Source of the DNA: Metridium senile
Lineage: Eukaryota > Cnidaria > Anthozoa > Actiniaria > Metridiidae
Assembly: GCA_949775045.1 (NCBI GenBank)
Contig: OX459095.1
Location: 25,714,978-25,778,977, forward strand
Direction: 5' to 3'
Length of the DNA: 64,000 nt
Part shown: positions 1-11,493 of the stretch, piece after piece
Layout: every line of letters starts with the position of its first letter
Position numbering within the stretch: the stretch's first letter is position 1
Translations under genes and position numbers: made by a program
Notes under the pieces: generated by a model
Told to the model about the DNA's origin: nothing
Database searches by the model: none
What the model saw: the letters and a program-made list of their open reading frames with translations, nothing else

Positions 1-57
1 ATTACATTCTGTGTCAGTCTTACATTTTGTGCGAGTTATTACATTTTGTGGCGTAAC
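1..57. repeat. Right terminal inverted repeat of a truncated TIR element
   Basis: This stretch is near-identical to the right end of the element at 2327-3736. It carries the TTACATTTTGTG motif and ends in GGCGTAAC before GAT repeats. The rest of this copy lies left of the window. A second copy of the same family starts 2.3 kb further on. Confidence 0.75.
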
Positions 58-1210
58 AGATGATGATGATGGTGATGATGATTGGATGGTGATGATGATT
101 AGATGATGATGATGGTGATGATGATTGGATGGTGATGATGATTAGATGATGATGATGGTGATGATGATTGGATGGTGATGATGGTGATGATGATGATCGA
201 TGATTAGATGATGATGATGGTGATGATGATTGGATGGTGATGATGATTGGATGGTGATGATGATTGGATGGTGATGATGATTAGATGATGATGATGATGA
301 TGATGATGGTGATGATGATTGGATGGTGATGATGATTAGATGGTGATGATGGTGATGATGATTGGATGGTGATGATGATTGAATGGTGATGATGATTAGA
401 TGATGATGATTGGATGGTGATGATGATTAGATGGTGATGATGGTGATGATGATTGGATGGTGATGATGATTGAATGGTGATGATGATGATGGTGATGATG
501 ATTGGATGGTGATGATGATTAGATGATGATGATGGTGATGATGATTGGATGGTGATGATGATTAGATGATGATGATGGTGATGATGATTGGATGGTGATG
601 ATGATTAGATGATGATGATGGTGATGATGATTGGATGGTGATGATGATTGGATGGTGATGATGAATGGATGGTGATGATGACTGGATGATGATGGTGGTG
701 ATGATGATGATGGTGATGATGATGATGATGATGATGGTGATGGTGATGATGGTGATGGTGATGATGATTGAATGGTGATGATGATTAGATGATGATGATT
801 GGATGGTGATGATGATTAGATGATGATGATGGTGATGATGATTGGATGGTGATGATGATTAGATGATGATGATGGTGATGATGATTGGATGGTGATGATG
901 ATTGGATGGTGATGATGATTGGATGGTGATGATGATTGGATGATGATGGTGGTGATGATGATGATGGTGATGATGATGATGGTGATGATGATTGGATGGT
1001 GATGATAATTAGATGATGATGATGGTGATGATGATTGGATGGTGATGATCGATGATTAGATGATGATGATGGTGATGATGATTGGATGGTGATGATGATT
1101 GGATGGTGATGGTGATTGGATGATGATGGTGGTGATGATGATGATGGTGATGATGATGATGATGATGATTGGATGGTGATGATGATTAGATGATGATGAT
1201 GGTGATGATG

Positions 1211-1242
<32 letters not shown>

Positions 1243-1467
1243 GGTGATGATGATTGAATGGTGATGATGATTGGATGGTGATGATGATTGGATGATGATG
1301 GTGGTGATGATGATGATGGTGATAATGATGATGATGATGATGATTGGATGGTGATGATGATTAGATGATGATGATGATGATGATGGTGATGATGATTGGA
1401 TGGTGATGATCATTAGATGATGATGATGATGATGATGGTGATGATGATTGGATGGTGATGATGATTA

Positions 1468-1498
<31 letters not shown>

Positions 1499-1769
1499 GG
1501 ATGGTGATGATGATGGGGATGATGGTGATGATGATTGGATGATTAGATGGTAATGATGATTGGATGGTGATGATGATTGGATGATGATGGTGGTGATGAT
1601 GATGATGGTGATGATGATTAGATGATGATGATGTGATGGTGATGATGATGATGATGATTGGATGGTGATGATGATTAGATGATGATGATGATGATGATGA
1701 TGGTGATGGTGATGATGATGATGATGATGATTGGATGGTGATGATGATTGGATGATGATGATGGTGATG
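58..1769. repeat. GAT/ATG-type microsatellite block (unit 0, first)
   Basis: About 1.7 kb of imperfect trinucleotide repeat, with GATGATGAT interrupted by TTGGATG, TTAGATG and GGTGATG variants. It forms a higher-order pattern of roughly 15-30 bp. Long open frames through it give only His/Ser/Ile runs and are not genes. By comparison with unit 1 it lies in the intron of the minus-strand membrane-protein gene. Confidence 0.95.
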
Positions 1770-2270
1770 ATAACGAGCCAGAACCATTAAGCCGTTTCTA
1801 CGGATTAACTCTCATCCAATTAAAAACATGTCAACACTTTGTCTTAAAAACCTTACTTACCCCCTCCCCTGAAAGATGTTGTTATCAGCGGCTACCAATT
1901 TATTTAGATTCAAACAAAAAGGAAAACAATTTGGTTTTAAAAACTATAGTTAATAGCGTCATACAAATCGTTGATCTATAATAAGACTTGTTGCTGATTT
2001 ATCAGAAAAGCGCTTGAGTATATATATACGTTAGTTCAAATGTTGACAATTTGGAATATTATAAAGTTGCTGATTTACCAACCAAGCACTGATTCCCAGC
2101 TTCAATTAATATCTGAAGAATAATGTTAATGCTGATTTATCAGACAAGCGCTGATTCCCAGCTTCAATTAATATCTCAAGAATAACGTTAATGCTGATTA
2201 TGAAGAACTGACTCTCAGCCTCAATTAGTTTCATATCAAGAATAAAGTTAATGCTGATTTAATGCTGATC
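1770..2270. repeat. Dispersed repeat after the microsatellite, copy 1
   Basis: It begins with ATAACGAGCCAGAACC and then about 200 bp of unique sequence. It continues as a tandem array of a unit of about 62-64 bp containing TTATCAGACAAGCGCTGATT and CAGCTTCAATTAATATC. Near-identical copies lie at 4684-5325 and 24422-25015, always directly after a GAT microsatellite. Apart from the microsatellite-derived start, no coding potential is apparent. Confidence 0.85.
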
Positions 2271-2610
2271 ATGATTGGATGATGATGATGGTGATGATGA
2301 TTGGATGGTGATGATGATTAGATGATGTTACGCCACAAAATGTAATAACTCGCACAAAATGTAAGACTGATACAGAATGTAATACAAACTGACACAAAAT
2401 GTAATAACTTTATTAACGCAAAATGTCAAAATGTAATAGCTTTTTCAACGCAAAATGTAATACATTTTGACACAAAATGTAATAACCTTGATCAGTGCCT
2501 TCAGAACAAAATTAAACTGTGTGATCATCCCTTATGTCATCTCTAAAACATCTCTTACGTAATTGTGGCGTACAAACTGAATAGACCTCTTTACCTTCCT
2601 TGTTTGTTGT

Positions 2611-2730
2611 CCCATTTCAGATCACGTGATGCTACCCTTGGGAATTGTTTCTTTCACATGTAAATGATATAACAAGTTCATCATAAAAAAAAAACAATTC
2701 TCAAGGGAATGACACGTGGTCTGAAATGGG
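2611..2730. repeat. Imperfect hairpin inside the TIR element
   Basis: Inverted arms CCCATTTCAGATCACGTG and CACGTGGTCTGAAATGGG, followed inward by CCCTTGGGAATTGTTT and AACAATTCTCAAGGG, flank a short AT-rich loop. This is MITE-like, but no target duplication was identified. Confidence 0.6.
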
Positions 2731-3253
2731 CAATTTGGATACGAAGGTATCTATTTCATTTGAGGTAAGAAAATCTCGTTTTGCCGAGTCAATGCCTATT
2801 TGAAGTTGACAAACACTATTATGAGTTACAAGCTTTTTTAACAAGAGAGATAGTTAAAACGGTAGAAAACAATATTAAAAAAGCCGCATTTTTTCGTAAA
2901 AATATAAAAAGTTTATAAACTGTTTTTTTTTTGTTTTGTTTCAAAATAAAACTCAAAAAGCGTATAACTTGAAGTGCGCAACTGGAAAACTCTCCTTTTG
3001 GTCTTAAGATTTTAGTAAGCAACTCAAAAAACAAATTGACGACATCAGACATGCACGTCAGTTTTGTCCTTTCAACTGTTATTTTTCTAGTATTATGGTT
3101 TGGTATAAAAGTCAATTCCGCTTACTTCCCAAATAAATTGTTTTACTCCGTACCAACCATAACCGTAGAAAACAAGTTTCACCCAAGCATTATCCTAATA
3201 ATCCGACGGACACGAATGTCTGCAATAGACATAAAGAAAAGTGACAACAGTAA

Positions 3254-3391
3254 GGGTATGTTTATATGAAGGCGAGTTGTGCCTAGTACGTAGTCGGGAT
3301 AACTCTATTGTTTTATATTCCCTTGGGGACACAAAACAATAGCCAGTTATCCCGGCTAGCAGGGACAACTCGCCTTCATATATACAGCCCC
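3254..3391. mobile_element. PIF/Harbinger-like MITE with TAA target duplication
   Basis: A 138 bp hairpin element with ends GGGTATGTTTATATGAAGG and CCTTCATATATACAGCCCC. It is flanked on both sides by TAA (3251-3253 and 3392-3394). A three-base TAA duplication and GGG-type ends are typical of PIF/Harbinger MITEs. It is nested inside the 2327-3736 element and is therefore younger. Confidence 0.7.
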
Positions 3392-3736
3392 TAACTCCAA
3401 AAAAACCCGCTCTGTAAAGGTTTTAAAAAGTTGGGTGCCGTCACAATTACGTAAGAGATGTTTTAGAGATGACATAAGGGATGATCACGCAGTTTAGTTT
3501 TGTTCTGAAGACACTGAGGAAGGTTATTACATTTTGTGTCAAAATGTATTACATTTTGCGTTGAAAAAGCTATTACATATTGTGTCAAAATGTATTACAT
3601 TTTGCGTTAATAAAGTTATTACATTTTGTGTCAGTTTGTATTACATTTTGCGTCGTTATTACATTTTGTGTCAGTTTGTATTACATTCTGTGTCAGTCTT
3701 ACATTTTGTGCGAGTTATTACATTTTGTGGCGTAAC

Positions 3737-4308
3737 AGATGATGATGATGGTGATGATGATTGGATGGTGATGATGATTAGATGATGATGATGGTGATGA
3801 TGATTGGATGGTGATGATGATTAGATGATGATGATGGTGATGATGATTGGATGGTGATGATGGTGATGATGATGATCGATGATTAGATGATGATGATGGT
3901 GATGATGATTGGATGGTGATGATGATTGGATGGTGATGATGATTGGATGGTGATGATGATTGGATGATGATGGTGGTGATGATGATGATGGTGATGATGA
4001 TGATGATGATGATGATTGGATGGTGATGATGATTAGATGATGATGATGGTGATGATGATGATGGTGATGATGATGATGGTGATGATGATGATGGTGATGA
4101 TGATTGAATGGTGATGATGATTGGATGGTGATGATGATTGGATGATGATGGTGGTGATGATGATGATGATGATAATGATGATGATGATGATGATTGGATG
4201 GTGATGATGATTAGATGATGATGATGATGATGATGGTGATGATGATTGGATGGTGATGATCATTAGATGATGATGATGGTGATGATGATTGGATGGTGAT
4301 GATGATTA

Positions 4309-4342
<34 letters not shown>

Positions 4343-4604
4343 GGATGGTGATGATGATGGTGATGATGGTGATGATGATTGGATGATTAGATGGTAATGA
4401 TGATTGGATGGTGATGATGATTGGATGATGATGGTGGTGATGATGATGATGGTGATGATGATTAGATGATGATGATGTGATGGTGATGATGATGATGATG
4501 ATGATTGGATGGTGATGATGATTAGATGATGATGATGATGATGATGATGGTGATGGTGATGATGATGATGATGATTGGATGGTGATGATGATTAGATGAT
4601 GATG

Positions 4605-4636
<32 letters not shown>

Positions 4637-4683
4637 GATGATGATTGGATGGTGATGATGATTGGATGATGATGATGGTGATG
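3737..4683. repeat. GAT/ATG-type microsatellite block (unit 0, second)
   Basis: Imperfect GAT trinucleotide repeat, very similar in its interruptions to 58-1769. This suggests that the block plus the downstream repeat was itself tandemly duplicated with an offset of about 2.9-3.7 kb. Confidence 0.95.
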
Positions 4684-5412
4684 ATAACGAGCCAGAACCA
4701 TTAAGCCGTTTCTACGGATTAACTCTCATCCAATTAAAAACATGTCAACACTTTGTCTTAAAAACCTTACTTACCCCCTCCCCTGAAAGATGTTGTTATC
4801 AGCGGCTACCAATTTATTTAGATTCAAACAAAAAGGAAAACAATTTGGTTTTAAAAACTATAGTTAATAGCGTCATACAAATCGTTGATCTATAATAAGA
4901 CTTGTTGCTGATTTATCAGAAAAGCGCTTGAGTATATATATACGTTAGTTCAAATGTTGACAATTTGGAATATTATAAAGTTGCTGATTTATCAACCAAG
5001 CACTGATTCCCAGCTTCAATTAATATCTCAAGAATAATGTTAATGCTGATTTATCAGACAAGCGCTGATTCCCAGCTTCAATTAATATCTCAAGAATAAC
5101 GTTAATGCTGATTATGAAGAACTGGGCTCTCAACCTCAATTAGTTTCATATCAAGAATAAAGTTAATGCTGATTTATCAGACAAGCGCTGATTCCCAGCT
5201 TCAATTAATATCTCAAGAATAACGTTAATGCTGATTATGAAGAACTGACTCTCAGCCTCAATTAGTTTCATATTAAGAATAAAGTTAATGCTGATTGATC
5301 AGACAAGCGCTGATTCCGAGCTGTAATTGAATAGGATTAAGTTCACGAAACCGCAGGAATGCAGAACAACGTTCTGCATTCCAGGGCGTAACCAAGGGTT
5401 CTGGCTCGTTAT
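4684..5412. repeat. Dispersed repeat, copy 2, bounded by a short inverted repeat
   Basis: The same sequence as 1770-2270 with extra copies of the 62-64 bp tandem unit. The left edge ATAACGAGCCAGAACC recurs inverted at 5396-5411 (GGTTCTGGCTCGTTAT), so the whole block may be a short TIR element. The right edge is followed by CCACCACCACCATC and AT-rich intron sequence shared with 29028 onward. Confidence 0.7.
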
Positions 5413-5462
5413 GCCACCACCACCATCATTATTATAATTAAAATAAATACAAACCCTAAGTT

Positions 5463-5492
5463 GGTACAACGTTTCGACATCGTCAGATGTCA
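5463..5492 (-). other. Hammerhead-like core motif, weak (unit 0)
   Basis: The minus strand reads CTGACGATGTCGAAACG, resembling the CUGANGA and GAAA core boxes of hammerhead ribozymes found in Penelope-like elements. A proper stem II between the boxes is not evident, so it may be a decayed remnant. The same motif and flanks recur at 29152-29180 and 57459-57488. Confidence 0.25.
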
Positions 5493-5692
5493 TTATCAAG
5501 TGATTTTATTAATAAGATGTCAAGTAAATAAGTAGACCAATAATGATATGCTACATTGATTATGTACAATAAAGTAGAATAATTATGTGAAGAGTTTTGC
5601 TTTGATCGAGTCTGTCTGAATGTTCACGTTGGGTGAACAAGATAAGCATTTCTAAACAATTGATATATTTTGAAAGCATAGTTAATATGTAC

Positions 5693-6181
5693 CTTTTTGG
5701 GCATCTGATTCCAGTGGCCTTTCATATCGTAACACCATTCACCAAAAGTAAAATCTAATATGATAATACCAACAACTAGTAAACCAATGATACTCCCACA
5801 CAATGTCTGAATAAGCAAAACACTTTTTAGGCATTCCTTGAGAGTTGTTTTCAACGGCGGCAAACTTTTCTTCCAGGCCTTAGGATCTGCTGCGTCGTTC
5901 TCTGGAGGATCGAATTCTTGGAAGATGTGATCATCTTGATCGAATTCGATGAAATCAACAAGTAGGTCTGATTGTCGTCGTTCGTTGATCAATGCTTCTT
6001 CTAGTTCAGCGGGTGCAGCTGCTCGGTTGTTATATGTTGAATATGTTTCAACTAAAGCTATCCCAGTGCAGTTTTCCACAAGAAAGCTTATAAAGACTAC
6101 TATTTCGGCGATCATTTTGGGAGCTGTCAGGGCTACTATGCAAGTCCAATTCCGAGAATTGTAACGAAATATTTGCTCTGT
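5693..6181 (-). CDS. Multi-pass membrane protein, internal exon (unit 0)
   Basis: A 489 bp exon, 163 codons in phase 0, open throughout. It is bounded by a possible acceptor (TTGATACAG) at the upstream side and a good donor (CCAAAAAG then GTACAT) at the downstream side. It encodes one hydrophobic segment near the start (around APKMIAEIVVFISFLVENC), an acidic linker rich in Asp/Glu, and a second strong membrane segment (GSIIGLLVVGIIILDFTF). The protein family is not recognised. There is no convincing initiator Met at the exon start, so upstream exons are expected. The 3' partner exon, like 20953-22080, should lie left of the window. The unit 1 copy at 29382-29870 differs at about ten residues with no frame break, so the sequence has been kept coding. 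Confidence 0.65.
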
Positions 6182-6365
6182 CTGTATCAAATAATCCCGT
6201 CAGGGGAGTGCTAGAGTAGGTTAGTAAGGTTCTTTCTCCGTGTACTCGATCACAGAATACGTCATCACCGTTCTGTTACCAACCTCGTCCCCAGGGCCTT
6301 CTCGGCCGACTCCAATTCAAGATGGCGGTCGTCGGGGAGAAGACCCTGAAGACCCTGGTGTAGGC

Positions 6366-6489
6366 TACCCTGGGTTCCAGAGGCTCTAGAGGGGATTGGG
6401 GCGAGACCCCCGGCGGGGAGGCGCCGCCTTTCGCCTCCCCGCCGGGGGTCTCGCCCCAATCCCCTCTAGAGCCTCTGGAACCCAGGGTA
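6366..6489. mobile_element. Snap-back MITE with 9 bp target duplication
   Basis: An almost perfect palindrome with two arms of about 57 bp, starting TACCCTGGGTTCCAGAGG, around an 8-base loop. It is GC-rich, unlike its surroundings. It is flanked by the 9 bp direct repeat GGTGTAGGC. It sits in the left TIR of the 6.1 kb element; the right TIR lacks it, confirming insertion. The 9 bp duplication points to Mutator-like mobilisation. Confidence 0.85.
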
Positions 6490-7258
6490 GGTGTAGGCTG
6501 GATTATCACGTGTTTTGATTGGCTGCTAGAAGAAATTTCTTACAAGAGCTATGATTGGCTGATTAAACTTGGCGTTACAAAATGGTTGACAAGGTCATTG
6601 CTTTTAATGTTTTCAATGTTTGTTCTCACTAAAGTTGAGATATTGTTGGTGCACACATAGCCGTTGATGCTGAATGGAGTTAATTGTAGACCTCAAATAA
6701 GATATCACACCAACTTAGAGGTATTATTAACAATATTTGATGCAAAAAAGGTGATTTTGATAACAATAAGCATGCTACTACATACTGATTACTTGATATT
6801 TATTGATCGTGAGCTATGCATTTATACTGTATCTTTTTTATTTTATAATAAAACATTTCACGGAAAGACAATCATTGTCATTTCTTTGGACTGATAAAAT
6901 TATCAAAAAATAGGAATCGTCTAACTGAACTTTCAATATGAAGAACTTTAAATGTTGACTCAAAATTAAGTGGCTTGTTAATAATATAATGTAATACATT
7001 AATTAAGATGAGCCGCTATAATCGAGTCTTCGACTTGCCGTTGTATATCTCATCCAGGTCGGACGCAAATATTGTATAGCATTTATAAAAGTCCAACGTT
7101 AGTTCATTTAATATTTTACTAAAATTGTAACTTTGAAGATAAAAGAAAATAGATCTGGTCTAGAAAATTCAAGTTAAAACTTATGCAAATCAGCTAGACT
7201 ATTTTGTATCTAAAATACAATATTCGTCATGGACGTGATTTGTTTTGTAAAATTCTCA

Positions 7259-7865
7259 TTAATTATTTATGAAGTTTATAAGAAAATAAACATAAAGTCG
7301 ATGCTTGTATTTGAAGTTGTATAAAATCATCAATATAGTCACTGTCCACACACTTCCAAAATAACCTGCATAACAACTTGTGCATGGCTTTTTTCCTCTT
7401 TTTTTTAATTTATGGATACCCAGTTGCTTAAGGCAGTCAGCAATTTGATTATTTTGCTCTGTAGTAATTGTTCTGACTGGTTTAGGTGACTGAGGGGTAT
7501 TATTCTCAATTTGCAATCTGATGTACAGTCAGAGCCTTCACAAGTTTCTATATTACAGTTGCTGCAACATAAATGTGTCAGCCCACTAAAGCCTACTTTA
7601 GATCCAAGGTAGTTCAGGAGTGTTTCTCTAAGACATTTTCTGTTGACAAACAAAAGTCATGCATTTCTTGAGTCATACCACAAACATTACTTGCAATGTC
7701 AGACTTATTATAGTACAATGATGCAGTAGCAGGTTTCCCATCCCTTCCTGCTCTCCCAATCTCCTGATAATATGCCTCTAGTGTCCTTGGGACACCAACA
7801 TGAATTATGTGTCTTACATCTGGTATGTTTACTCTGAGTCCAATGGCAACTGTGGCAAAAAACAT
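7259..7865 (-). pseudogene. RecQ-like DNA helicase, C-terminal part, decayed
   Basis: The minus strand encodes helicase motifs V and VI of a RecQ-type superfamily 2 enzyme (GVNIPDVRHIIHVGVPR, then YYQEIGRAGRDG). A Cys-containing zinc-binding-like stretch follows (CCSNCNIETCEGSDC). The reading frame shifts at least twice, near 7645 and near 7515, and no complete ATPase domain is present upstream, so this is a pseudogene fragment. RecQ enzymes unwind DNA 3' to 5'. In this window helicase pieces lie only in mobile-element context (also 26301-26500 and 30107-30295), so this is more likely transposon cargo than a host repair gene. Confidence 0.75.
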
Positions 7866-8427
7866 CCAAATGTTTCTCTTTTTTTTTTGTCCCCACTTTA
7901 ATAATTGGCATAAAATTTATTTTTTTATACATTCAGTTTGTGGTGCATGATATTGTGCAAAAATGCAGTTTTCTGGTTTCAAGCTTCCTTCTGGAAAGTA
8001 GCTCTTCTCTCCCAGAACTTCAAGAAAATACTTAAATGCAAAACCACACCATTTAAAAGGCAAATAAATAATTGTAAGTGCATACTCGGTCAGTTGTATT
8101 TTGAGATTTTCTGCAATGCAGTTATATTAGTATGCACAATTTTCTATTTTTGTTTGTCAAAATCAAAAAAGTTTTTAATTCCCTATAAACGTTAGTTTAT
8201 TTGTGCAACTCAATTTCACATCTTAATCTGATATTTCGGTTACATATTTTCCCTTTGTATCAAGTTATATAAAGTCTGTCATAAAACTCCGATTTTTTAT
8301 TTTATTGATTTTTCAATTCATTTATTATTTACTATTTACAATTTGGTATGTACTACCCATTAGAAGTAGTACATTATATGTATTATATATACAGCCGATT
8401 TCGAAAAGGTTGTCCACCTGAAAAGAC
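7866..8427. other. AT-rich interior of the 6.1 kb element, no gene seen
   Basis: Homopolymer-rich AT sequence directly upstream (minus strand) of the helicase fragment. I see no motif, repeat or credible ORF in either strand. Confidence 0.5.
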
Positions 8428-8621
8428 ATATATACTAAAATAAATATCACGTGACTCATTATAAGTTCACTTTCTGCGTGTGTAGAAAGTCAGTTGTGTT
8501 TGAAAGTAATATGGCCGTGAATTCAAACAAGCAGTATCTTCCCACGCTAGAAGTACCTGACTTTCTACACGCGCGGAAAGTGATTATAAAATGAGTCACG
8601 TGATATTTATTTTAGTATATA
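8428..8621. repeat. Fold-back element with CACGTGACTCAT arms
   Basis: Inverted arms of about 65 bp (ATATACTAAAATAAATATC then ACGTGACTCATTATA, and the inverse) enclose a short loop containing ATGGCCGTGAATTC. It is MITE-like and no clear target duplication was found. Confidence 0.7.
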
Positions 8622-8645
8622 TTTTTGTTTATTACTTACTATTAT

Positions 8646-8688
8646 AGCGGAGCTCCCGCGCGGGCCGAAGGCCCGCGCGAGCGGAGCT
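8646..8688. repeat. GC-rich palindrome beside a GTCC microsatellite
   Basis: The palindrome AGCGGAGCTCCCGCGCGGGC with its inverse, separated by a short GAAG loop, stands in otherwise AT-rich DNA. It is followed at 8762-8783 by a (GTCC)n run. It probably marks the end of another repeat family. Confidence 0.6.
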
Positions 8689-8938
8689 AGCACCATACTT
8701 AAGAAAAAATGGTAACCCATCTAGTTGATTTTTCGTCGACCGACAAAGGAATCCCGATTCTGTCCGTCCGTCCGTCCGTCCGTGTACATCGCGATTCTGA
8801 TTGGCTACTTTATATGGCGGGAATTGAAGAGGGCGCGCGCGTCAAAATATCCTTCCTTGAGAAAACTTTTTTCTCGCTTTTCTCGACGTTTTGTCAACTT
8901 TTTTATCGCTTTTACTTGAGCTTTCTTCAATTTAAAAA

Positions 8939-9095
8939 AATGCCAAAAGAAAAAGAAAACGAAATTAATAAGGGAAAAAGACAGATAACAGAAGAGGAAA
9001 AGACAAAAAGACAAGAAAGAGAAAGAGAACGGCGAAGGAGTTTCAATGAAGAACAGCGCAGGCTTGAAAGAGAAAGAAAGAAAGCGAGATTGTAG
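8939..9095 (+). pseudogene. Highly charged ORF fragment of unknown mobile element
   Basis: An ORF starting at ATG 8939 (MPKEKENEINKGKRQ...) is almost entirely Lys/Arg/Glu and predicted coiled-coil-like. It stops at 9095. Similar charged sequence continues in other frames to about 9360, as if frames were lost by indels. Charged N-termini of this sort occur in several animal transposon proteins, but I cannot assign a family. Confidence 0.35.
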
Positions 9096-9360
9096 ACGAA
9101 ACTTGTCAGACGAAAAACAGAGAAAATGAACGCCAAAGAAAAAGGGTTTCGAGAACGAACGTTTCGGAGGAAAGCAGGGCTTTCATTAATACAAAATATC
9201 AACGAGGAGAGATGAATTTCGAGGAACATAAAGAAAGTTTTGACCGAAGAAGAACATAAACTTGAAGGACACAAAAACGAAGAAATTATACTAAAGAAAA
9301 GCAAAAGACTGATTCCAAAAGATCAAGAAAACGTATTTCTAGATACCTCCGTGGAAGAAT

Positions 9361-11188
9361 ATTAAAAGACTACAGCAATTTTAAAAAAAATGTTAAAGAA
9401 GCCACTTTGTTTGATATGAAAACTTTCCTAGCACAGTTTATTGAAGGATTTTCAAGCTTGGCAGTTAAACTATGAACAATGTTAAATCAATCAAAATTCA
9501 AGTACATACATTTATTCGTCAAAATATGATCAATGTCGACGTCATTGAAGAGTAGAAAACCTCAGGAAAATACAATCACCGATAAAGTAAGTTCAAGTTT
9601 AATTTTTGTTTCAAGTTTTTGAGAGACAGTAAGCTTATTTTAATACTGAAAAACTTAACGAGCGTGAAAAAAAAAAAAAAAACACCTAAAAACTTAATTA
9701 ATATAATTCAGGTTCAAAAAGGAAAAATCCGTTGTCTGTTTTATTATAGAAACAAAAGAGAAAAGGTTTAAAATCCTTTGTGCATGTGTAAATTGTACTT
9801 TTCGGAGACTTTTTTCGATTGAAAAAGTTGTTTATTTATGTACTTTAACCTCATCAACGGAAAACATCAAAGATGAATCGAAATACAAACGTAATTTAAA
9901 ATTGGTTGAAAACTTCTTTTTATTTAAGCAATATTGACTATTTTATGCTTACGAAACGAGCTTTTTTAGTAGTTTTTACTTCAAAGTCGTTAAAGTTTTT
10001 TTTACAGAACAAAATGATGTGTTACACAAAGTTTTTCATAATAAAATACCAGCTTGTTTTAAAATCCTTGTCTTTTCAAATCCATCAGTTGTGTTGGTAG
10101 AACTTATAATTCTTGAGGCTTTTAATTCCATTTCAAAAGAACTTTTTGTTTTGTTTTGAAGATTTGCTACTTTTTAGTCAATCTAATACGATGAAAAGGT
10201 TTAACCTTTTCTATCCGGAATCCTAACTAATAACTTTGGAAAATAAAAGAAGGTAAAAAGCGGCCGTAAAACGACTGTTCAGCCACAGCACTTTTTCAAG
10301 GCGTTATCAAAAGCAAAATAAGCTTAATGACTTAAAAATAAAAGGGATAATAATAAGGCTATTCACACTATCGTTTGGGAATGGTTATTTTCCATCAAAA
10401 ACATTTCTGAACACTTTTTTGGTGAACAAAACTATTGACTGAAGTGACAGTTAAAAATTTGAGAAAAAGATGAAAAAGTGCATAGAATGAAAACGATAAC
10501 CAACCTAAGAAAAGGCAGTGAGATTTATTACAATTTTTTACTTACATTAAATCAATTTCCATTCATGAATTGTCCATTAACATGCTTTTATGAGACTTTT
10601 TTCAATGAGAAATCTCCGCCCCTCGTGTAAATGACAAACTTTCCTTTTGTGCGTTGCGTTACACGATGGCGTCATCTACATCGATAGCCAATGAGGTTTT
10701 TGACATTATGTCAATCAAAAAGAGAGCGAGAAATATTTTACATTTTACTGGCATTTCCAGGGCTTTGTTTTGATTCTCTCTCCGCGCGCGCTGAATCTTC
10801 GAAAAGTTATATTTTTCGATTAAAGATGCTATAGAAATTACAATAAACAATTAACAGTTTTTTTATATATTTTATTGATTTTTTGATAGTTTTTTACGCA
10901 TACATAAACACAATTACAAAAGACTGAAAAAGTATATAAATTAAATATAACGTTTTTGGCTAATTCGTTATTAAATTATATTGACTAAATTATGAATTAA
11001 GCTTTGGATTTTCTCATATTTTTTCAAATGAGTGTATAGCTTGTTGTTATTTTTTGCAATGATGTATTCGATTTTTTCAGTCTATTAGATTTATTTGATA
11101 ATATTTAATGACAGGAAGTAACTGTTTTTGTTTGCAATTAAAAAGTACATATTTGTATAGTAAAAATAAGAAACCTTCCATAGTGTCT
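9361..11188. other. AT-rich sequence without recognisable genes
   Basis: About 1.8 kb of AT-rich DNA inside the 6.1 kb element with only short chance ORFs. No TIR, tandem array or conserved protein motif was noticed apart from poly-A and poly-T runs. Confidence 0.5.
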
Positions 11189-11493
11189 TCAGAACTCCCT
11201 ATTAATGAGAACATTTTTAAAACTTAGCTCTGGTATTAACTTTACATTTGCGCTGCTTAGCCATTGGTTAATGTTAAAGTATAGGTCCTTTGATTTTACA
11301 CATTCGACAAAACAATGTTTCATAGATTCGTTTGATGTTTTACAAAATGTGCATAAAGGCGAGTCCACTATTTTAAATTTATATAACTTCATGTTTAAGA
11401 ATAAACAGTTATTCAGTATCTTATATTGGAATTCTCTTAATCTAAAATTATTTGTTAAGCTATACACTCTTTGATAGACTGATACCCACTCAT
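11189..11493 (-). pseudogene. Non-LTR retrotransposon fragment (RT zinc-binding end)
   Basis: The minus strand encodes WVSVYQRVYSL, then LREFQYKILNN, then CTFCKTSNESMKHCFVEC. The Cys-X2-Cys then His-X4-Cys pattern after an LREFQ-type motif is characteristic of the zinc-binding domain downstream of reverse transcriptase in many LINEs. About 100 residues remain. No RT core lies upstream, so it is a dead fragment captured in the 6.1 kb element. Confidence 0.7.

Larger units (their letters stand above)
2327..3736. mobile_element. TIR DNA element with long repeat-built arms
   Basis: A 1.4 kb element inserted in the microsatellite. Both ends read GTTACGCCACAAAATGTAAT in inverted orientation. The arms, about 200 bp each, consist of degenerate copies of TTACATTTTGTGTCA and TTACATTTTGCGTTA. 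They continue into inverted copies of a segment with ACGTAAGAGATGTTTTAGAG. Two smaller hairpins (2611-2730 and 3254-3391) are nested inside. No transposase was found, so this is a non-autonomous element. The target duplication cannot be defined because the flanks are GAT repeats. Confidence 0.85.

Noticed and set aside
1186..1787. Long minus-strand ORFs rich in His, Ser and Ile
   Set aside because: Pure translation of GAT/ATC trinucleotide repeats. The same appears at 4033, 22950, 23455, 24047, 53562, 56428 and 57153. No codon bias or conserved motif.
5949..6164. Plus-strand ORF and its copy at 29638
   Set aside because: Antisense to the membrane-protein exon; conserved only because the exon is.
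8709..8938. First part of the 8709-9095 ORF as a real protein start
   Set aside because: It translates the GTCC repeat and repeat-family DNA (LSVRPSVRVHR). Only the charged part from 8939 is protein-like.
10659..10850. Minus-strand ORF of 63 codons
   Set aside because: AT-rich chance ORF without splice context or motif.
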